Source of the DNA: Symplocastrum torsivum CPER-KK1
GTDB lineage: Bacteria > Cyanobacteriota > Cyanobacteriia > Cyanobacteriales > Coleofasciculaceae
DNA: 64,000 nt
NCBI GenBank assembly: GCA_019358875.1
Contig: JAHHIF010000006.1
Location: 1 to 64,000 of the forward strand
Direction: 5' to 3'
A model generated the notes under the pieces. That model ran no database searches. It was not told the DNA's origin and saw nothing but the letters and a program-made list of their open reading frames with translations. Numbering within the stretch: position 1 is the first letter of the stretch; every line of letters starts with the position of its first letter. The position numbers were made by a program, and so were the translations under genes. Shown one piece after another: positions 1 through 7,867 of the stretch.

Positions 1-72
1 GGTCAATTATTAATCCCAGTTATGATTGGAGGAATTATCAGCAACAAGAGCTTATTATTCCTTGAGCCTTAA
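1..72 (+). CDS. 3' end of an unidentified gene (partial)
   Basis: An open plus-strand frame enters from the left edge and ends at a TAA at 70-72. The 23 visible residues are hydrophobic (IPVMIGGII) and end in SLLFLEP, which would fit the tail of a membrane protein. Too little is present to name a family, and the frame could be open by chance. Confidence 0.25.
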   Translation, partial: GQLLIPVMIGGIISNKSLLFLEP

Positions 73-107
73 ATAACTAATTAATCCATCGGTTGTTTTC
101 CTCTGAC

Positions 108-329
108 TTATTCAGCAAGCCCTAATTCGAGGATTGTGGGAACAACCCACACAAAAATTGCTAATGAGAAGACTGCTAAATAGTGTTTTGATTTACCCCA
201 ATTCCAGCCAGCTTTGGAGAAACCATCACGGAATATATAGCGACCAGTGATATAGGTAGCCACTGTGACCATAATCATTGGTAATGAGCTTAAGGCATAG
301 CGCAGAAATGGTGTTTCTGCCCAAAGCAC
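108..329 (-). pseudogene. Fragment resembling a CPBP-type membrane protease
   Basis: A 73-residue hydrophobic peptide starts at a GTG and has two likely membrane segments. They flank a short basic/aromatic stretch (FSKAGWNWGKSKHY) reminiscent of the first third of CPBP (CAAX/Abi) intramembrane proteases. The frame is closed by a stop at 348-350 upstream and by TAA at 108. The protease motifs of the family (EExxxR, FxxxH) are absent. I read it as a decayed remnant of a longer membrane-protein gene. A genuine small membrane protein cannot be excluded. Confidence 0.35.
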
Positions 330-644
330 ATAGGCGATTTGAAATGGCTAAGATACCGCCACAACAATTAATAGATATGTTCTTAGCGAGAAAGGTTTCT
401 GGGGATTTCTCATGCTTGAACGTTATACCATTCTGGATTTTGGATTGTGGATTTTATATTTTGGATTGCAAAAGCCTTCTGGAGGCAATGGTTTCAATCT
501 ATGATCTGTCGCATCCTCTGTTTAAATTGGTATTACTTCCAGCATTTTTGGCGGTTGTCTGCGTCAGAACTTTGCCTTGGCGATCGCGTGTGACGGTTGC
601 TTAAATGGGAATTTGCAATTATGTCCCCTGAATCCAAGCTAGAG
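330..644. other. Intergenic stretch with TTTTGGATT-type repeats
   Basis: No convincing gene is present. Positions 431-470 hold an imperfect array of TTTTGGATT/TTGTGGATT units, the short tandem repeat type common between cyanobacterial genes. An open plus-strand frame runs through the region, but its protein mostly translates this repeat and looks non-coding. A GCGATCGC octamer lies near 582. Confidence 0.5.
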
Positions 645-1301
645 CTACCGTTTCTTAACCGTCCCCACGCCTTCCCCAGATTCCCGCACTTGAGGAGAGC
701 CAATATACTCTACTGAACCCACGCCGGATACAGTTGCATCTAGGTTCTCACTCACATTAACCACAGCGCTTCCCACGCCACTGTTGCGAACTGTAGCTTG
801 CTTAGTCTTGAACTCTTCACCATTAAAACTGCCGACCCCGGAAAGAGTGAGTTCCAGCACATCGACACTTCCGGCGATCGTCATGCTACCCACCCCATCA
901 AGGGAAATCGACAACCGTTTACCTTGGATATCTTTTACCTCAACAGTGCCGACACCCTTGATATTCAAGCTCTCCAAGCTCTTGACCTCTACAACAAACT
1001 CAATCGGTCTAGTCGGGTTGAAGTTGGCATCTTTCTCGATGGTGAGATACAGAACGTTGTCAGCCACATAACTTTCTAAGAGGGGCAAAATGTTGTCATC
1101 AGCAGTGATCTTCAAGGACTCTTTTCCCGTCTGCTGCACCGTAACTCTGCCCACAGATTTACTAGAAATAGATGAGAATTCACTCGCTTCTCTAGATTCG
1201 GTTTTGACGATTCCAGACCCTCTAACCCCATTATTGAAATAGCAGCCCCCGGATAGGATCAAAGCGGTCAAACACGCAACCAAACTGGATAGCTTTCTCA
1301 T
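645..1301 (-). CDS. GIN-domain (DUF2807) lipoprotein
   Basis: A 218-residue protein whose N-terminal signal ends in a lipobox (LSGGC, Cys20), so it is predicted to be a membrane-anchored lipoprotein. The rest is the beta-helical 'head GIN domain' type. It shows repeated GVGS/GVGT turns (about residues 115-215) and the SRExxEFSSI opening seen in this family. It is the last gene of a three-gene unit and overlaps the zinc-ribbon gene upstream by 4 nt (ATGA), which implies translational coupling. GIN-domain proteins are often encoded beside PspC proteins, as here, but their biochemical role is not established. Envelope-stress sensing is a reasonable inference. Confidence 0.85.
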   Translation of the reverse strand: MRKLSSLVACLTALILSGGCYFNNGVRGSGIVKTESREASEFSSISSKSVGRVTVQQTGKESLKITADDNILPLLESYVADNVLYLTIEKDANFNPTRPIEFVVEVKSLESLNIKGVGTVEVKDIQGKRLSISLDGVGSMTIAGSVDVLELTLSGVGSFNGEEFKTKQATVRNSGVGSAVVNVSENLDATVSGVGSVEYIGSPQVRESGEGVGTVKKR

Positions 1302-1675
1302 TGTTTTGCCTTGCTTGGTTCAAGTCTTCTTAAATGTCCGTCTAGCCATTTATCAGTTATAAATACAATTCCAAAGCTGCCAATAATAAAGAAAAGTATT
1401 CCTATCAAAAAATGTTTTAAAATGTATGCAGCTAAAGCAAATGATGTTATTCCACCGACAATTATTCCTGCCATTCGGATTGGCCATACCCAAAGGGAAT
1501 TATCTTTAAGACGAGATGTTTTACGGCATTGCGGACAGCGGTGCCCTCCCAATGGTGCTGCCCAGTATCGCCGCCAAGTCAAGGGAAAAGAATGTTGGCA
1601 GTAGGGGCATACCAACGGCTTTCTGAAGCCTTTGCCTTTGGAGTGAGAGGCTTGATGGTTGGTGGGTATACTCAT
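1298..1675 (-). CDS. Zinc-ribbon protein with two membrane segments
   Basis: 125 residues. An N-terminal treble-clef/zinc-ribbon-like module has two CxxC pairs (CPYC near residue 23 and CPQC near 48). It is followed by two adjacent hydrophobic segments (about 68-105) and a basic tail. Function is unknown. The gene sits between the pspC-like gene (38-bp gap) and the GIN-domain lipoprotein gene (4-nt overlap), so the three are probably one envelope operon. The zinc ribbon would face the cytoplasm if the N-terminus is inside. Confidence 0.7.
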   Translation of the reverse strand: MSIPTNHQASHSKGKGFRKPLVCPYCQHSFPLTWRRYWAAPLGGHRCPQCRKTSRLKDNSLWVWPIRMAGIIVGGITSFALAAYILKHFLIGILFFIIGSFGIVFITDKWLDGHLRRLEPSKAKQ

Positions 1676-1713
1676 GGGGTTCTCCTATCGCTCAGTGTTG
1701 ATAATTCTTGATT

Positions 1714-2280
1714 TCAACCACTCACTAAAGGGGATGCGATCGACGGCTCTAGCGGAAACGCTAACCATAACCAAAGATAGAGAAATAAAATCAGTCCAGG
1801 GATCAAGACAGCTAAAGTAACGGTGACAATTCGTACTCCTTGAATTGGCAGTCGCCAACGCTGGGCAATGGCTGCACATACGCCTGCAATTACTTTGTGG
1901 CGACGACTGCGGTAAATAGAAGAGAGGGTAGGCCAACGCTTGACTTTGAGAACCCAAGAAATCAGAAGTCCAATCGCACCTAAAATAGCCGATGGTATGG
2001 TCACAATCGCCAACCAGTGAGCAAAAACCATCCCTGTAACAAGGTCTCCGTGCCAGGATGGGGCAGGACAATTAAAGATAATCGCTTCTGCCTCACAACC
2101 AAAGCGGTCAGACAAACTCAGTCCTCCCCAGGCTATTAGAAGTGGAAAGATTCCATAAAAGATACAAAGGCAAAATAAAACCAAGTGCCCACGCATCGAA
2201 GGTGATCTCAGAATTGCAATTGAAGCGAGTGCTGGAGCACCCAAAAACAGTGTCAAAGCCAAAGGCAAGTAAACCATCAT
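1714..2280 (-). CDS. PspC-domain membrane protein
   Basis: 188 residues. The first ~110 contain three hydrophobic segments. A PspC-like domain follows (about 122-180), recognised by RSRRHKVIAGVCAAIAQRW, then a hydrophobic helix (VTLAVLIPGLILFLYLWLWLAF). PspC domains belong to the phage-shock/envelope-stress response. Fusion to an N-terminal multi-pass region is a variation on the usual short PspC. It is the first gene of the three-gene unit running to 645. An overlapping frame on the same strand (1685-2071) is a shadow. Confidence 0.8.
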   Translation of the reverse strand: MMVYLPLALTLFLGAPALASIAILRSPSMRGHLVLFCLCIFYGIFPLLIAWGGLSLSDRFGCEAEAIIFNCPAPSWHGDLVTGMVFAHWLAIVTIPSAILGAIGLLISWVLKVKRWPTLSSIYRSRRHKVIAGVCAAIAQRWRLPIQGVRIVTVTLAVLIPGLILFLYLWLWLAFPLEPSIASPLVSG

Positions 2281-2405
2281 TTTTCTTAGATCGATTCTTC
2301 TAATTGGGATTGATTAACTGTTTATCTCTAATCTTTTGAGTGTGATCTAATTCCATCCACCGCACCAGGAAAGCCCACGACGCGCAGAGAGACAATAGCA
2401 CTACC

Positions 2406-2478
2406 TTAGACATCTCCGAAAAAGAATCTAAAACCCTTATCCTGTCTAGGTGAAAACATAATTTCTGGAGATGTCTAA
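2406..2478. mobile_element. 73-bp MITE-like element (copy 1)
   Basis: The ends are perfect 12-bp inverted repeats, TTAGACATCTCC (2406-2417) and GGAGATGTCTAA (2467-2478), around an AT-rich core. The sequence ATAGCAC occurs just outside both ends (near 2395 and 2478), although it is not directly abutting on the left. A diverged copy lies at about 6514-6584. It has no coding capacity. It is probably a small non-autonomous transposon end-pair, whose parent element is not in this window. Confidence 0.5.
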
Positions 2479-2496
2479 TAGCACCCAACTCGATAA

Positions 2497-2952
2497 TTAC
2501 TGACTGCTGACTCCATCAGTAGTTCGTCCACTCATCTCACTCGGATGGATACGGTAGAGCGCCATTTCCTCTGCACGACCCCAGGCATCAATCCAGGTTC
2601 GGTTAATAGCGGGCGAAAGCGTTGGATTACGCTCTTTGACAAATTGCATCACGCGATCGATATCTTGCTGTTCTGTGATATGTTCGGCTCGACCCGTTAC
2701 AGTAACGCTGCGCCAATGCTTTAGATCGTTAACTTCTTCAACTTGCAAACAGACTTCTGGATTCGCGTCCATATACTTGGTCTTCATCCCAACCGTGGTG
2801 AAGATGTAGATGTCTGGGTCATCGAAATAATAATGCATTGGCACAACATACGGATGTCCTTCAAGGGCACAACCAAGGTGCCCATGTCCTACTTGCTGTA
2901 GGAGCATTTTTATTTCTTGTAAGCTCATTTCATCAATATCTAACATCATCAT
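2497..2952 (-). CDS. Pyridoxamine 5'-phosphate oxidase-fold FMN protein
   Basis: 151 residues, the usual size for the split-barrel flavin-binding family. The motif order fits: an N-terminal helix, GHLGCALEGHPYVVPMHYYF (residues 23-42), then TVGMKTKYMDANPEVCLQVEE and W(R)SVTVTGRAE. The short cyanobacterial members are mostly uncharacterised flavin- or F420-type reductases or haem/nitroreductase relatives, so the substrate is unknown. A cytosolic homodimer is expected. It is a single gene. The start at 2952 gives MMML; either of the following Met codons is also possible. Confidence 0.85.
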   Translation of the reverse strand: MMMLDIDEMSLQEIKMLLQQVGHGHLGCALEGHPYVVPMHYYFDDPDIYIFTTVGMKTKYMDANPEVCLQVEEVNDLKHWRSVTVTGRAEHITEQQDIDRVMQFVKERNPTLSPAINRTWIDAWGRAEEMALYRIHPSEMSGRTTDGVSSQ

Positions 2953-3174
2953 TCTCCGTCTTAGATTCAGTTAATTTGTACAGAAATACATTGACTCTAG
3001 TATCAAAATCGTTAAGAGCCTGCTCACTGTAAATTGGGTCGCCCAAGATAACTTTGCAGTTTGTGCCATTCGTCAAAATAGTCACGTCTGAGATCGTGAA
3101 AGAATGCACGGCTCTCCTACCAGCGGAATACCTTCTGAGGCGGATGCAACCTCCGCTTTTTTCAGTCTCGTTTT

Positions 3175-3285
3175 CTAAACATGCATTTCCTGATGGCAGT
3201 GACTACAGCGCCAGTAAAGTTCTCCAAAACGCACATGACGAAGTAAAAGGTATGAACAGTAAGGACAAAGATGCTTATTCATCAT
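3175..3285 (-). CDS. Small cyanobacterial zinc-ribbon protein
   Basis: A 36-residue protein starting MMNKHLCPYC. Two Cys pairs (CPYC and CSHC) surround a conserved-looking core LLRHVRFGELYWRC and an HQEMHV tail. This layout recalls the very small zinc ribbons that recur in cyanobacteria (CPxC...LLRHxR...YWxCxxCxQEMP). The frame is open further upstream (to 3363), but the residues before MMNKH do not look like protein sequence. Function is unknown. It stands alone, ahead of a 585-bp spacer that separates it from ocp. Confidence 0.6.
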   Translation of the reverse strand: MMNKHLCPYCSYLLLRHVRFGELYWRCSHCHQEMHV

Positions 3286-3383
3286 CGATTGACTCCTTAT
3301 TGTCGATATACCCAGGTGACTGCGACTCTTTAATAAAGCTTTATTCCTCATATATTTCATCAAACCTTGGTCATTTATTTTAA

Positions 3384-3968
3384 CGATATTAGCATAACAT
3401 TCTGGTGTTATAAATTATGTATAATCTGGCGTTTGATCAGCGTATAAATTGTATATATTGTACTGAATCTTATAATTTTTTTAAATAATCTGTAAACGCA
3501 TCACTCAATCTTATTATTCAAATAATAAAATAGCTAAGTAGGTAGGTATTAATATTTGTCGTTGAGGCAAGACAGAAAGCAGAAGGGAAGAGGATTTGAG
3601 TTTCTTAATATTTGTTGATATGCCTTCGTTTATTTGTGCATACCTACTTATTATCAGACAAATTAATCGTATATCCATTCAAGGATAGATACAAAATATT
3701 GAGGAAAAACCTACAATAAATTCAGGTATATAATACTCATTTTTTAAAAATATTACCTTTATTAAAAAATGGGCAATTAGCTAGTTACCGAAAACTGTCT
3801 TCCCTGTTATAGAGCCAGATAAGTTTGCCTGATTTTTACAGAAACCTGGGCGATCGCAATCTGAATCTCGCTCGGTTTCGGTGAACTAGCGCGAAGCCTC
3901 AAATCAGGCTTGACGCTTCGCTACTCGTAATAAACCTTCTGTCCTCTGCCTTCTGCCTTTTGCTATAT
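3384..3968. other. AT-rich spacer with a 10-bp inverted repeat
   Basis: No gene is seen in this 585-bp stretch. TAAGTAGGTA (3535-3544) and TACCTACTTA (3641-3650) are perfect inverted repeats enclosing ~96 bp, possibly a small mobile-element relic. TTAATATTTGT also recurs directly, near 3549 and 3604. Near 3892-3923 GCGAAGC and GCTTCGC can form a hairpin downstream of ocp. A TTCTGCCTT-type repeat sits at 3942-3960. Confidence 0.45.
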
Positions 3969-4928
3969 CTACCGAACCAAGCCCAAGTTCTGCAATTCTT
4001 TGGGAGATGCCAGCACATCAATTGCCACCAAGAAAACCTTCCCTTGAGGATTGAGCAAGAACCGCCATGCTAGATTTATGCCAACACTCTCACCAAACCA
4101 GGGAGTGTGTACTTTCCCCGTCACTTTAATCTGAGTAAACTCTCCTTCTGCTGGCTCAGATACCCCCCGCTGTGGCATTAGCTTGAGTCCGTAGCATTCT
4201 TCACGCATATACAGGAGGATGTTCTCATGACCCACAATCGGCTTTTCAAAAGGGGGTTGCAGGGCACCATCTTCAGCAAACAAAGCTACAGCCGCCGGAA
4301 AGTCAAAGGCGTTCATGTTCTCCATGTAGCTCAACACTGTCAAGTTATCGATGCCCTCAATTTTGACCTTAGTTCGGGATGCAAAATCTTGAGGTGGAAC
4401 TACAGGTTCTTTAACTTTTTGAGTACCCCCAGTTGGCACATATCCCATGTTGACGACAATATCCCGTAACACGCTCAATTGCTGTCCTCCTTCAAGCTGA
4501 CGGATGACTTTGAGTACATCGGATGCCTTCGCAGACAGTTTATAGGCTTCTGGAATGGGAGCAACAATTCCCTGTTTCATCCACTCGCTTAACTGATACC
4601 AGAAGCCCAACTTGACATTCATGCCGAAAGACGAATAGGTGCGGCAGATGGGAGTGTCAGTCTGGTTAACCAGATCGCACATCACTTGGGCTTGCTCCAA
4701 AGCAGGCATCTGCTTAATTTGATTCAGGGTGTTTTCTGCGAAGATCATGTTGGCTGCCGACATAGCAGCGGGAGTAATTGTAGTTCCCATCTCGGTGTAG
4801 GCAAACCACAGTAAAGCTAACTGATCCTCAGCACTGAGTTGATTGAATGATTCAACTGTAGCTGGAACCGCATTAGCAACTTGAGTGTTCGGAAAAATGG
4901 AACGTGCAGACTCGATAGTAAAAGACAT
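3969..4928 (-). CDS. ocp: Orange carotenoid protein
   Basis: 319 residues with both the helical N-terminal carotenoid domain and the NTF2-like C-terminal domain. It is a full photoactive OCP, not an isolated domain. Blue-light-activated OCP binds a ketocarotenoid and quenches phycobilisome energy. Taking the start at MSFTIESARSIFP puts the key residues at their family positions: Tyr44, Trp110, Arg155 (phycobilisome binding and domain interface), Glu244, Tyr201 and Trp288 (keto-oxygen hydrogen bonds). This supports that start over the one five residues upstream (4943). Whether it is OCP1 or OCP2 cannot be settled by eye. No FRP gene is adjacent. A receiver-like gene lies 61 bp upstream on the same strand. 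Confidence 0.95.
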   Translation of the reverse strand: MSFTIESARSIFPNTQVANAVPATVESFNQLSAEDQLALLWFAYTEMGTTITPAAMSAANMIFAENTLNQIKQMPALEQAQVMCDLVNQTDTPICRTYSSFGMNVKLGFWYQLSEWMKQGIVAPIPEAYKLSAKASDVLKVIRQLEGGQQLSVLRDIVVNMGYVPTGGTQKVKEPVVPPQDFASRTKVKIEGIDNLTVLSYMENMNAFDFPAAVALFAEDGALQPPFEKPIVGHENILLYMREECYGLKLMPQRGVSEPAEGEFTQIKVTGKVHTPWFGESVGINLAWRFLLNPQGKVFLVAIDVLASPKELQNLGLVR

Positions 4929-4989
4929 GAGCAAAATCTCCAAAACGAAATTAAATTAATTTGTTGACAGTTTTTCAAAAGGGGTGATG

Positions 4990-5505
4990 CTAGCTTGAAA
5001 CTGCCGGACATAACTGATTTTCGAGATTGCTCTCGTTATGTCTAAGGACATTCCCCAAAATGCGTTGAGCGATCGCATAACTGGATTGTTGGCAAATCGC
5101 TAAACAGTCAAGCACACCAAGGAACTCATCAAAATTCAGGGGTTTAGTGAACCACATGTCAAACCCAGCCGAGAGAGCACGTTGTTCCGTCTGTTTATCG
5201 GCATAGGCTGTCACAGCCAGGGCTAGTGTCTCTTTCCCTCGCGCTGCCGTGAGTGTTCTCACTTGACGAATCAGGGCAAAGCCATCCTCCTTTGGCAAGG
5301 CAATTTCGCTCACGAGGACATCCGGCTGCCATTGCACAAATATGTCCAGAGCTTGCTGGGCTAAAAAAGCTACTCGCACCTCTACACCATAGGCTTCTAG
5401 CAGCAGCGTCATCAAATCGCAGGCATCGATATTGTTATCTACAACGAGCATTCGTAGCCCTTGGAGGGATGGAATATTACTCAGAAATCCATGATCTATA
5501 TACAT
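4990..5505 (-). CDS. Single-domain receiver lacking its phospho-acceptor Asp
   Basis: 171 residues, essentially one CheY-like domain (about 17-135) with a ~35-residue tail. The fold markers are clear: MLVVDNN, PDVLVSEIALP, LAVTAYA and WFTKPLN. The position of the phosphorylatable Asp is Glu67, and the acidic pair is Asp23-Asn24 rather than Asp-Asp/Glu-Asp. Thr99 and Lys121 are kept. It should therefore not be phosphorylated normally, and Glu may mimic the phosphorylated state. It precedes ocp by 61 bp on the same strand, so co-transcription and a link to photoprotection are plausible but unproven. Confidence 0.85.
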   Translation of the reverse strand: MYIDHGFLSNIPSLQGLRMLVVDNNIDACDLMTLLLEAYGVEVRVAFLAQQALDIFVQWQPDVLVSEIALPKEDGFALIRQVRTLTAARGKETLALAVTAYADKQTEQRALSAGFDMWFTKPLNFDEFLGVLDCLAICQQSSYAIAQRILGNVLRHNESNLENQLCPAVSS

Positions 5506-5756
5506 AGCAGTTCCTATGAAAATTTCATGTGTAACGACTGCTAAAAACGCGAACCCTATAGAGGTGTTAACCAGAAGGTGACTAATTTCTTCAAGTTCTC
5601 CTACCCAATGGCAGAGTGCTGCTTCATTTCTGGGGTTATTTGGTTAACTACGACAGGAAAAGTAAGGAAAGTATCAAATCTGAGTTCTTCCAACGTGGGG
5701 CAGTAAGGATAGGGAGTTACTAGCCCATAGATAGCTAATACTATCTATGGGTTTAA

Positions 5757-6164
5757 TTACTCAGGAATCAATACTGTGTCAATGATGTGGATGACACCGT
5801 TATCAGCATCAACATCCGGTGTTGAGACTGTGGCATCATTCACCTTAACACTGTCATTGGAAGCGTCAATTTTCACATCTGAACCTTCAACCGTAGTTGC
5901 TGATTTCAGCGTTAAGCTAAAGTCAGCCGCCTTCACTTTGCCTGAGACGACGTGATACGTCAGGATTTTCTTGAGCTTTGGAATGTCCTTAAGCAATGCA
6001 TCTACTGTGCCGTTTGGAAGCTTAGCAAATGCCTCATCAGTAGGTGCAAAGACGGTAAATGGACCCGCGCCTTTTAAAGTATCTACCAGACCAGCCGCCT
6101 TGACTGCAGCCACCAGGGTGTTGAAGGAACCAGCTTTAACTGCAGTATCAACAATATCAGCCAT
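5757..6164 (-). CDS. Fasciclin (FAS1)-domain protein
   Basis: 135 residues, a single FAS1/beta-Ig-H3 domain. It has the H1 motif [14 protein letters not shown] (about 38-51), the central YHVVSGKV and the C-terminal [14 protein letters not shown]. No signal peptide or membrane segment is visible at the N-terminus ([14 protein letters not shown]), so it may be cytosolic, like other short bacterial fasciclins. The biological role in cyanobacteria is uncertain, with adhesion or stress roles proposed. It is 251 bp upstream of the receiver gene and in the same orientation, possibly part of the same stress neighbourhood. Confidence 0.9.
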   Translation of the reverse strand: MADIVDTAVKAGSFNTLVAAVKAAGLVDTLKGAGPFTVFAPTDEAFAKLPNGTVDALLKDIPKLKKILTYHVVSGKVKAADFSLTLKSATTVEGSDVKIDASNDSVKVNDATVSTPDVDADNGVIHIIDTVLIPE

Positions 6165-6751
6165 TTATCTACCTACTTTTGTGCAATCTGTTAACAACTT
6201 TTAGTATGACATCCTGTTGTTATAAATCATGTTTAACGAAGTGTTTGATTAGTGTATAAATTGTATAGGTTGTACTAAAAAGATTCAAATCGTTACAATA
6301 AATAAAGCTAAAATTACATAAACATTGCATAAACTAAGTGTATCTGTTTCTAGAATTTGATCTACCCTTTAATAAGGTAATCAAAGTTCATTAAAAATCT
6401 ACAGTTATAGGCTAGTTTTTTATCAAAAAAATAGTTTATCAAGTAGCTTATAATAAGTGCTTAATTTATCACCAACGATAGATGGTGATAGGTTTGAGGT
6501 CAATTTAGATAAATATACATCTCCAGAAATTAAGTTTCAGTCCAAGTGCTACAAGGATTTCATCTTAATTTTTGGAGTGTCTAATAGACTTAATGAGTCT
6601 TTTTCCTGGATATCGAGGATGTTGTCCTTAGCTATCACAACTGCCAATTTCCAACTGATTACGAAGTCGCGCCCAGAATGCCGCCACCCTAATCAACTTC
6701 GATCATTTTGCTATTGGCAGTTTACCCGTGGGTTACTTCTGCCGAGCTGGT
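6165..6751. other. 587-bp spacer containing a MITE copy
   Basis: No convincing gene is present. It is AT-rich at the fasciclin end, where the fasciclin promoter should lie (6165-6300). It holds the diverged MITE copy at 6514-6584. A plus-strand open frame (6457-6771) runs straight through that element and lacks recognisable protein features, so it is not called. Confidence 0.5.
6514..6584. mobile_element. Diverged copy 2 of the 73-bp MITE-like element
   Basis: TATACATCTCCAGAAAT at the left and GGAGTGTCTAATAG at the right match the ends of the element at 2406-2478 read on the opposite strand. There is one mismatch in the left terminal repeat and one base missing in the right. The size (~71 bp) is also the same. 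It has no coding capacity. Confidence 0.4.
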
Positions 6752-7867
6752 CTAGTTTTTTACTTGACTAGGCTGGAGTAGCATTTTTTCCCTCACTAAT
6801 CTGCCACTTGGGTTACTTTTCAAAATACTAGCTAGCTTTGATGAAAATATTTCTAGGTTGTACTTCTGTTCACATAAACGGCGAGCACGGTTTCCCATTT
6901 CCTTTGTTTCAGATGGATGAGCGAAAAGATAGGAAACCGCCTGTTGCCATCCTTGAACATCTCCAGGTTCAACCCAAATTCCGATTCCTTCCTTTTCAAT
7001 GTCGATATCAATATAGTTGTTTCTCGTCATTATGACTGCTTTTGACATAGCCATAGCTTCGATAAGGCTTGTTAAGCCTATCAAACTATTTGGCACATTC
7101 TTTAAAGGAATAGCAACTGCATAAGCTTTCCTATACTCTGCTAGCATTTCCACATATGAAATTATGTCTTTTGTCGGATGATTATATTGAATGCTAATGT
7201 TTGGAGGAAGTCCCGAAATAGTAGGAGCAGATTCCCCTGTACAATACACTCGTAAAGGATAATTCTGGTCAATGAAGGCTTGAACAAGGGTATCAAAATC
7301 TCGGCGGGTTTTTCCCGCGCTAAGAATAAAGGCAGCCTCATTTCCTAATTGTTGGTTTTTTACTGTCTGGTCATAAAAATGCAAATCAGGTCCCCATTCT
7401 AGCAAGTGCAGCTTCTCTACAGGTACCTCGAATTTATCTTCAAGTTGCTTTTTGACTTCCTTGTGAAGGCATATAAACTGATCATGCCCTCCATAAAGTA
7501 TTTTGAAAATAAGTTTATTGTTCAGAATACTTTTCATTGGATGATGAATAATAGGAATAACTGGCTTCGGAAATAGACCGATAGAGCGCAGAATTGCAAG
7601 GAAAAATGTATTATACTGACAGGCTGAATAAATAACGTCATATTGAGACTGTCTGAAAAGCAATCTGAGTTGCTGATCTAAATCTCCTAAAATTTTAATT
7701 TTAGTACTTAACTTCTGCAAATTGACGTACTTTGTATGGGGTAAGATTTCAACATCAATATTGTGTTGATGTAAATGTGTCGCTCCCCAAAAGTGTTGCC
7801 CAGGCTGTGCTTTGTTTTTCCACTGTTCAACATCCATCTCATAGTTGTTAATGTAAACTACTTTCAT
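6752..7867 (-). CDS. GT4-like glycosyltransferase
   Basis: 371 residues with a two-domain GT-B layout. The N-terminal half has a Rossmann-like region (YDVIYSACQYNTFFLA). The C-terminal half carries the sugar-nucleotide site: LSAGKTRRDFDTLVQAF (about 194-210), then LIGLTSLIEAMAMSKAVIMTRN with the Glu of the EX7E-type motif. A VEPGDVQGWQQAV helix follows, typical of GT1/GT4 enzymes. Sugar and acceptor cannot be assigned. It stands alone, with large spacers on both sides. Confidence 0.85.
   Translation of the reverse strand: MKVVYINNYEMDVEQWKNKAQPGQHFWGATHLHQHNIDVEILPHTKYVNLQKLSTKIKILGDLDQQLRLLFRQSQYDVIYSACQYNTFFLAILRSIGLFPKPVIPIIHHPMKSILNNKLIFKILYGGHDQFICLHKEVKKQLEDKFEVPVEKLHLLEWGPDLHFYDQTVKNQQLGNEAAFILSAGKTRRDFDTLVQAFIDQNYPLRVYCTGESAPTISGLPPNISIQYNHPTKDIISYVEMLAEYRKAYAVAIPLKNVPNSLIGLTSLIEAMAMSKAVIMTRNNYIDIDIEKEGIGIWVEPGDVQGWQQAVSYLFAHPSETKEMGNRARRLCEQKYNLEIFSSKLASILKSNPSGRLVREKMLLQPSQVKN

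Noticed and set aside
278..604. Plus-strand 108-residue open frame
   Set aside because: Mostly translates the TTTTGGATT repeat array and overlaps the CPBP-like remnant. No protein-like features.
1685..2071. Second minus-strand frame inside the pspC gene
   Set aside because: Overlaps the clear PspC reading frame in another phase. Shadow.
3054..3383. Plus-strand 109-residue frame opposite the small zinc ribbon
   Set aside because: No motif or composition bias, and the opposite strand carries a recognisable Cys-rich protein.
6457..6771. Plus-strand 104-residue frame
   Set aside because: Crosses the MITE copy at 6514-6584 and the end of the glycosyltransferase gene. No family features.
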